Positions 27,301 to 36,300 of a stretch of 64,000 nucleotides of DNA are shown here, piece by piece. Where the stretch lies: positions 744,001 through 808,000 of the forward strand of contig JAGFBZ010001926.1 of the NCBI GenBank assembly GCA_018398805.1, given 5' to 3'. Position 1 is the first letter of the stretch. Each line of letters starts with the position of its first letter. Under the pieces are notes generated by a model that was not told the DNA's origin, did not search any database, and worked only from the letters and a program-made list of their open reading frames with translations. The stretch comes from Hirundichthys speculiger. Lineage: Eukaryota > Chordata > Actinopteri > Beloniformes > Exocoetidae. The translations under genes and the position numbers were made by a program.

Positions 27301-30300
27301 TGGCCTTCCAGTGCCAGATCATTTCTGAACGTCTGCCTGCAGAACCAGTTCATGACACTTCTGATGAAGGCCACATGGACTCACCAGCAACTTATTGAAT
27401 GATTCTAAGTGGTTTCCTTGGACCAGCATGAGTAGGCTACTTTAAAACTGGAAGTAATTTGTAAAAGGTAAAACATGTTTCCAGCAGAATGATTTATTGG
27501 AGCAACAAAAAGACTACCAAGTTTGTGGAAAAACAAACTTTAAAGAAACTACAATTAATGTGATATAAATTCTATACCTACCCATAATTTTTAAAATATG
27601 CATTAAAAGCAATTACTTGGTTATGCCTACAAGTTTGCAATAAAGAGGTCTCTCCAATTATAGAGGCAAGACAGTAATGTGCAACAGACTTTTGTCCATG
27701 CAGAGAAACCTTTTTTTTTTTCCCTTCATCCAACTTTCTATCGAAGCATTTTTGCTTCACCTTTTGATTGTTTGCTTGGACAGATGACACAGCATTAACT
27801 GCATCAGTCACGTCTTTCCACACTTGTGCCTCACTAGTTCCTGCCATGCCTGGAGCATACTAACAGATAGAATCCACAATGAGGATGCGCCTTGTCCTTG
27901 GGTGAGGATTGATGCTAATTAATGAGGAATGGGAGTGCGCCATCAGCATATGGTGCATCTGTAAGTTGATCAACTCTTCACTTTCCAGCAGGGCTTTTCC
28001 CAGTGGATGGAAGTCAGCAATAATCACACCTATCTTTAAATATGGCAATCCTAAAGACATTTGTAATTATAGGCCTATATCTGTCCTACCTACCTTCCTA
28101 CATCCTGACCCTAACATCAAAGGTTGCTGAAAATTGGATATTAGAGCAACATGCATTTTCTATCTTAACAATAGCCCATTTTCTTTATATCTGTTGCAAT
28201 TTGGCTTTAGATCTAAACATTCAACTGATACAGCTAACTGCGACTTCACATGTGTCAAACACAAGGCCCACGGGCCAAATGTGGCCACATCATTTTATGT
28301 GGCCCTCGACATCTTGTGCATTATTGTCTTAAATTTTCAGACAATATTTTAAGACTTAAAATAAACATATACCGCTTTAAAGCACATATTGACCATAAAC
28401 TACATCTCCCACAATGCATTTTGTTGTTACCCACAACAATAAAAGGTATCTCACCATAAGAAGGACATTATGATGATTTTCAGAACTGATGGACTTAAGA
28501 AAAACTTTACAAACTAACCCCAACATGTCCAAGAAAAGAAAAATTGATGCACAAGGAGGGCCGTTTCATGAACGATGGGAAAATGAATACATGTTTGTAC
28601 CTCAAGGTTAAAAAACAGCACGTCTTTTGTGTTAAGAGGCAGTGTCAGTCGTGAAAGAGTATAATCTACGAGAATTAAAGGCAGACTGCAGTTGCAGTAG
28701 AAAGTGTTTACAAAGGTTATCGCCAAAAATGAGCAGCAGTGAAAGCTAGCTTTATTGTGGCTGTATATGCCTTTCAGCTGTGATGCTTCCTTTGCAGATA
28801 TGCCAGCTGCTCCAGAGAAACTAAGTTTTCTGTTTCACAAAGCGAGGTAACTTAACTCTCAGCAAGAGGGTTCAGTAAGGCCTGTTTCTGAAACCGAGGT
28901 AATGGATACTCTGAGTCAATTACCATGGTAACGGACTCTGTAAACATAACCTGTGCAAGAGCAGGTTTACAACTAGGAACCCTGGGTTTATTTAACCATA
29001 TAATAGGGTGTGGTTTAATTTATTTTGAACTTCATTCCATTTGTTACATTCATGCTGTCAATCTGGCCCTTTGAGGGCAACCATGATGATGATGTGGCCC
29101 TCAGTGAAAATGAGTCTGACACCCCTGTGCTGCTTTGTTTGGGAAATTTAGAGCACTTTTAGACAAAGGTGATGTTGTTGGGGTGGTGTTTTTAGACTTG
29201 TGGAAAGTGTTTGACACAGTAAATCATACAGTCCTTATCACTGTATTATCAAAGTTCAATTTTTCACAGACTGCCGTTAAGTGGATGAATTCCTGTCTTA
29301 CGTTCAGAACACAATATGCCAAAGTAAAGAACCAATTCTGCTACTGGGCACCCACTTACTGGGGTCCCACAAGGTCCCACACTTGAACCGTTGTTATTTA
29401 GTTTATATATTAATGACAGTGTGACAGTGTTGGCAGTCAGATGTATGTAGATGATACTGTCATCTATGTACATGGTACGAACAAAGATCAAGTGATATTT
29501 CAACTCACTGATGCCATGGTTCAAATAGTCGGTTAGCTGGAGCATGTCTGCCTTCAATTAAATGTTTTCAAAAAAGTTATGTATGTAATGTAAATGTGTC
29601 CTTATGTATGTACTTTACTAAAAGTACAGGAAACACTCCTGAACCCCTATACTCATTTCTGGTGAGAAGATCACTCTGGCTGAACAATTTAAATATTTTG
29701 GGATTTTGCTTGACTCAAATTAAACATTTTAAGCTCATGTTAATGTAGCAGTAGGTCACAAGAAGCCCCAGGAGCAGGTGGCAAATCAGGAGAGGCTGAT
29801 TAAAGGCAGGTGTGACTTAAAGACTCACTCTCCTCACATCACTTGACTGTGACTCTGTTTCGTTCCCTCCTGACTGCCAGTGGCAGTAAACAAAGTGGAT
29901 GTGTCTTCTCGCACCATGTGCAGGTCGAGATTTTATATAAACAAAGTCACCTCTGTCACCGATCGGCTACCGTAGGGCTTCCGGTATAAATACCGCGCTG
30001 TAGACGACATCCAGTCTCATCAGATCTTCTTGAGATCTTCTTGAGCCAAGGGCCCGAGTGACCTGAGTGACTGGCAGTCATCTGGGAACTCACAGAACCA
30101 TAGTTACCTACGTAACTTACGGTGTGACTGTGGATCCTGCTCTGGGGTAAGAGGGACTTAAACTATTGTTTTTATAATAGCGTTTTTATTGTTAGGGTAA
30201 TGTAGGAGTGCATGTGTGCACCCTGAGGTATGTGTATTTTAATGATTTTTAATTCTGGATCTGTCATTCTGTTTCTTTTAGGCATGGCCCTGACTGTCAT

Positions 30301-33300
30301 TTATTTTAGTTCAGTATTTTAGACTTTTAATTGTATTTATCTTGCTGTTTTAGATTAATTTTAGAATTTGAACATACTGTTCTTTCTCTTTTTCTAGTGT
30401 TGCGGCTGCTCTGGCCCTCCACTCGCTGGTGTGGTGGTGACACTGAGACTCCACTTTAAAGGGTGATTTGTTTGTATATTAAGTTTGAATCTTATCTTAA
30501 GTATCTTGGGTTTTATTTCTTTTAGACTTTCAGTGTCCCAGATGGTAAGTCGTTGGTCTCCCAGCCATAACATGACTACCTGTCTTCTTGGTTTTTCACT
30601 GGCTTAGTTTTTATATATTTTAAAAAAGGCAGATGACTTGACCCACATTGACCGTTGTGACCTCTTTAATTGAGGCCCCTGCGGGTCTTCTTGGTTACAT
30701 TAAGAAAGAAACAAAAACACCCAAGTATATCTGTGCAAACGTCAGGTATACAGGAAATTGTATGTCTAACTGCTGCAAAAATGTTTACGTATGCCATGAT
30801 TTTTTCTCACATAGCATACCATTTAATAAGTAGGGGACTGGCCATATCATTGATTTTGAAGCTTACTGAGATGGTGTTTAAGCAGACAAAGATCCTAGTT
30901 ATAAAACCTGTAAGATACCACCAATGCTATATTCTAAAAAAAAACAAGAACAAAACACCACCTCCTGAGCTGGAAGAATATGATCACCTTTGCAAATCTC
31001 TGTCTGGTCTTTCAAATTCTGCATGGCCTTGTACCTTCTCCACATGGAGTACTCGTCACACCGCTGCCACTGTCAGCAAGGACCGCCTGGGCTACTGTAA
31101 GAGGGGACCTTGCTATACCCTTTTAGACAGAGCACATTCAGTAAGAACACATTTACAGTTAATTACCTAAAAAACATAAGAAGTTGTAACCCTTTTTAGA
31201 TCTTTCTCCAATAGTCAATTTTGCAGTCACTAATCCTGATCAGGGTCTTTGCTGTCTGTTTGTATATTTATTGTCTTACTATCTAATGTGCTTCTGTATT
31301 ACAAATATATAGTGATTCAGCACTATTTATATAATCTTTATAGACCTTTTACAGGTGATGTGACACACTGCAGTCGCAACAACTTGCCGCCATGTTGGAG
31401 TGAAAACAAAGCCCTTCACCTTAGCAGCTTACCTGTCGCGTGTGTAATCTGTCGTGTTCAAGAGGATAGCAAACAGTTCGAAAACATGGTTTTTAACTGT
31501 GTAGCTGTTGGCTGCACAAACTACAGAGGAAAGAGACCAGGATTATCGTTCCACAGATTTCCAGCCGACGTAGAACGCCGAGAGAAGTGGATCACTGCAC
31601 TCCGACGCGCTCGTGGGGATGACACAAGGAAAGAGTGGCAACTGGCGAGAACAAGTCACATATGTAACGAGCATTTTGTTGGAGGTGTGTGTTTTCATCT
31701 GTTTCAACTGATTAACTGACTATTTATAACATTTGGATGATCTTTAATTAAAAGACTTATGTTATTTTGTAAATATTTCTGCATGATCGCCTGGGGACTG
31801 AGTGAGCTGTAATAGGGCACTTTGCCTTAGGCATGCATGTGTTGGTTGTTGTCCCACATATTACCGCTCACTCAGAGTGTCATAAATGATAAAAAGATCT
31901 TTTGGGTGAACAAGCTGATTGAAAAGATCTTTGGTAAATCAGTGTCATCCAAGTTAATGGGTAATGTAGTTGGAGGACTGGACATCATCCAAGATGATTA
32001 CAAAGTCACAAGCATAAATGCACACCTTTAAGTGACCTGTTGTGTTCACAGACTTCTGGAGATACCGGAGTACTGTGAATTGCTCCTGTTTTTACCCACT
32101 AGTTGGCAGTAACGTGTTGCATTTGGGGCCTTTTACAGACATGACCACTTCCGGTAAAGAAAGAAACAAGCGATATATCATTAATTTCACGTAATTTTCT
32201 ACCTTTAAACAACCACGGTGTACTACTGCAGTGCTGGAGCATGTACATGACATTGCTCCAAAACAAAGAGGCTACACATCTATCCCCTCATGGCTGGGGA
32301 ATAAATGGAGGAGGCCACAAGCACAGAGAAGACAACAAAGGCACAGACGTTATCAGGATGAGTGTCCCATTCACTGAATGTACTAAAAGCCAACGGTGAA
32401 CATGAGACCCAAGTGATAAACAACAGCTTAAACCGCCAGAATCAGGCTCAACAAGTTCAAAAACAATGCTAAATTGTAGACAATTGTAGACAAGTTAAAA
32501 AGACAAAGAAATAATTTAAAACCAGTGTTCGTCTTCAATATTCAGCAAGGAAATGTATGTAATATGTAAGATTTCTATAAGATTTATAACATGATTCTGG
32601 TGTGTTTGTCAAAGAGACAGCACTGCTGGAAGCTGAGAATCATTAGGCGATTAGGAACAGCACAGTCGTGTTTCAGTTGAAGCTCAAGAAGGTATAAAAT
32701 GTTCACACAATGGAATAAAGGAAGAAAGAATTGAAAACACAGCAAGTAAGACCATACAACAAAGACAATCATGACAAGAGAAGGCTATACAGGCACAAGC
32801 AATAAGAGGGGAGTGACTGGGTAAATGATGAGAGGCAATGTAATTGGTAACTGAAGTTAATCTAAAATCCTCTGTATCTGTGACAAATGAACCTGTAAAC
32901 ATTCTGAATAGCTGACTATGACAAACTGAACAAGAGGAAAGACCATGTAATGTATGACGTGTAAATCTGTCATTGCTGTGAACATGTTCCACATTGCATT
33001 TGCACATAACTACTATTAATGCTGTCAACACTGAATGTATTGTGTATGTAATGTGCTACAGTTATAAATGTTTGTTCTTCGGCTGTGAATAATCTTCTTT
33101 GTGATTAGATATTTTTAAGAAAGCTAACATCCAGAGAGAAGGTGCAAAGTTCGGTCGTCTGGGAGGGACTCGATGAACAGTCAGTGCTCCTCCACATCAA
33201 GAGGAGTCAGTAAAGGTGGTTTGAGCACCTGGTGAGGATGCCTCCCTCGAGTAGTGTTCTGGGCATTTCCCACCAGAAAGAGGCCCCAGGGCAGAACCAG

Positions 33301-36300
33301 GACCGGTTGGAGAGATTATATCTCTCGGCTGGCCTGGGAGCACCTCGTTGTTCTCTCGGAGGAGCTAGAGGAGGTGGCTGGGAAGAGGGAGGTCTGGGCC
33401 TCTTTGCTTAGGCTGCTGCTCCGGCGACCCGAATTTGAATAAGTGGAAGTTAAAGGATGGACGGATCACAACATCTGACTACCATCTTCTTCTGCTTTTC
33501 CTTTTGGCTCTTCCCTTCAATGCAGTAAATCATCTGCCTTCATCTAACTATCTTCTGCATCCTCTTCTCTCACATCACCTAACTTCATGTCCTCTTCACT
33601 ACATCCATAAATCCCCAGTTTAGTTTTTCTCTAGGCCTCCTGCAATTCCAACCTCATCATCCTTCTACCAATATAATCACCATCACCCCTCTATCCCTAC
33701 GATGTCCAGATCATCATAGTCTGGCCTCTAAGACTTTCTCACCAAAACATCTACATGCACTGGTCCCTCTGATGTACTCATTCCTGATCCAAACTAACTC
33801 TGCCACTCCCAAAGAGAACCTCAACATTTTAACGTCTGCTTCGTCCAACTCTACCTCTTGTATGGTTTAGAGACTGTGGAAAAGACAACGGTGCTGCTCT
33901 CACCGCCATCTTGTACACCTTTCCTTTGATTCTTCCTTTATCACACATCACACCTGACACTTTTTCCCCCACATTTCAACCAGATTTTCCTCCACCAGCT
34001 CCTTGCTCTCTCTACAGATCCATATGACATTTGCAAAGATCATAGTGTATGGAGATTCCCATTTATCCTCATCTTTCAGCCTGTCCATCACCGTAGCAAC
34101 AAGAAGGGGCTCAGAGATGATCCTTGATGCAGTCCCACCTCCACCTTGAACTTCTTTGTCACGCCTACAGCACACCTCACCACTGTCTGTCATACATGTT
34201 CTGCACTACTCTAACATATTTTTCTGCTACTCCGGACTTCCTCATACAATACCATAGCTCCATTCATTGCACCCTGTCGTCTACTTTCTTAAGGTCTACA
34301 AAAACACAATGCAGGTCCCTCTGATCTTCTCTCTATTTATATCAACATCCTCAAAGCAACTATGTATCAGTTAAAAGTTAGGATCCAGACTTTAAATATA
34401 TTGAAATATAAATGCTGATCAATACATTTTATGACGAAAAAATCTTTTGCATTCGTGCATAGGCTTTAAAAACAATCTGGGAAACATTCCTATTTAAAGA
34501 ACTACAAGAACATTATTAAACCTTTGCTCAGTCAAAGGTTGAGGATTTCAAGAGCTATTTTACAAAGATGAACACAGACATTCAGATGTGAGTGAAGACT
34601 GACCCAAAACAAGGCCTTTTGGCTCCTGTGTGTTTGTGGCTAACTGTAAAGTTTACAGCAGAGCCAGATGGCATTGGCACCTCTAAAACAGTGACCTCAC
34701 ACCCTTCTTTCTGATGGGGTGATAAAGGCATACACACTTCCTCCTGGGCCAACAAAGCGCAGGTTTCTGAGGAACTAAGCCCAGGTCTGGAAACCCTCTG
34801 AGCCAGGTGTGAGGGGCCATGAAAGGGGCTGCCAAAGCACTAACGTGCCACAGACACCTCCAGGGTTTTGAGAAGACGAATTGAAGAAGAATTAGAAAAA
34901 CAAGAAAAGCATATTGGTGTAGATTGCTGAAAACAATGTTCCACGGAGCTAAGACTGGGAACCTGCTCTTGTGAAAGGCAAGCAGACTGGTGGTGCATGT
35001 GACTTTGGCTCTTTGCAACTACAAAAGAGGCATGAGATTGATTTGTATTCATGAAAGAGAGCAAGATTGTTTTGTCGGGAAGATTTTAATGCACACCAGA
35101 CAGATGGGTTCAAGATCACATTCCTTTTTTCTTTTTCTTTTTTTAAACTGGGCTCAACTTGAAAGACATTACAGGATAAAAAAAAACACATTAAAGGTGA
35201 TCAGTGATTGATACAAAAGCTGTTACAGTTGGTTTGTTCTCTCAGTAAGCATGTGTGAAAATTTTTGTCAACTAATTTACTCCCCTCTTGGGAATCCATA
35301 TTACTTTAGCTCCTCTTGGAAGTTATCGAGCAAAGCTGGCAGATCTATGAACATTTTTGACCCGTGCATGTGGGTTCCTGCACATGTTCAGCTTGTGTTC
35401 CCCAGCACATGCCTCATGAGGGAGGGTGATCTATTGCACTCCACATTTCCTCAGTTTGTCAGGAGAAATTAGGTCAGGAGTTGAAATGGGTTAAAAGTGC
35501 TTTTGGGAGGGTGGTAGTTTAGTTTCTTGAGATACATGTAGGAGAACTGTGGTCTGCAGAGTTGTGATAAAGCGATAAATTAGTGCATGAAACGATAGGA
35601 GTCCAGAAACACACTGACACAAATCATATTCAGCTGAGACCTAGAAAAAGAAAAAAAATAGTGGGGTGAACAGATATGAGATATGGTCTCATCATTCAGT
35701 GGAATGACACTAACAACTCTTACATGTGGTTAACTCTGCTTTCCAAAAGTCAGCTGTTATCCTCCTCCACCATGTTTTTTGACGATTTGTTTTTTGTGAT
35801 TTATTGGTCTAAGTCGGAGACTGAGTCAACTTCAGATGAAGCGTCAATCATTTAAGGTCAGAGCCTGCAGAGGTAGTCTAGTGGGGGTCATGTTCATGTT
35901 TCTAACCTTTACACCATAGCTCTTTGACTTTTCTTTTTTTAATTCCAGAAAAGGTTAATAAAGAACAATTAGGAAAACTGGGGAGTAAGTATGCTGAATC
36001 CAATAAAAAAAAAAAAAAAAAAAAAAAAAAACATGAGGGAGTAGCTTCTACTGTATTTTGACAACATGACCAAATTATAATGAGGAAACGACACAAAAGA
36101 TGTCTGAGCTATTTAGTTTTTGCCATAGAAGTTTTATCCAAACTTTGCAGTTTGTGTCTATATTGATAATATGTGTCATACACATAAAATCATCTGAGGA
36201 ATAAGTTGATGTTCAAATGGAAGAAGTGCAAATAATCAGAATAAAAGGACAACAGAACCAAAAGGAAAAAAAAATCAAAGTGAATGAATGAAGAGAAGGG

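Larger units (their letters stand above)
27960..31175 (+). mobile_element. non-LTR retrotransposon remnant split by two insertions
   Basis: Plus-strand reverse-transcriptase pieces in correct order: [20 protein letters not shown] (near 28020-28080), [14 protein letters not shown] (28198-28240), then after an insertion [15 protein letters not shown] (29180), the catalytic-type [12 protein letters not shown] (29440) and [11 protein letters not shown] (29690). After a second insertion a C-terminal part follows ([18 protein letters not shown], near 30770-30840). Frameshifts and stops throughout. Probably of the L2/Rex-Babar kind; clade not settled. Confidence 0.8.

Noticed and set aside
30670..31170. 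166-codon plus-strand ORF as a possible host gene
   Set aside because: Its middle ([15 protein letters not shown]) matches the C-terminal part of a non-LTR retrotransposon, which continues the damaged LINE upstream.
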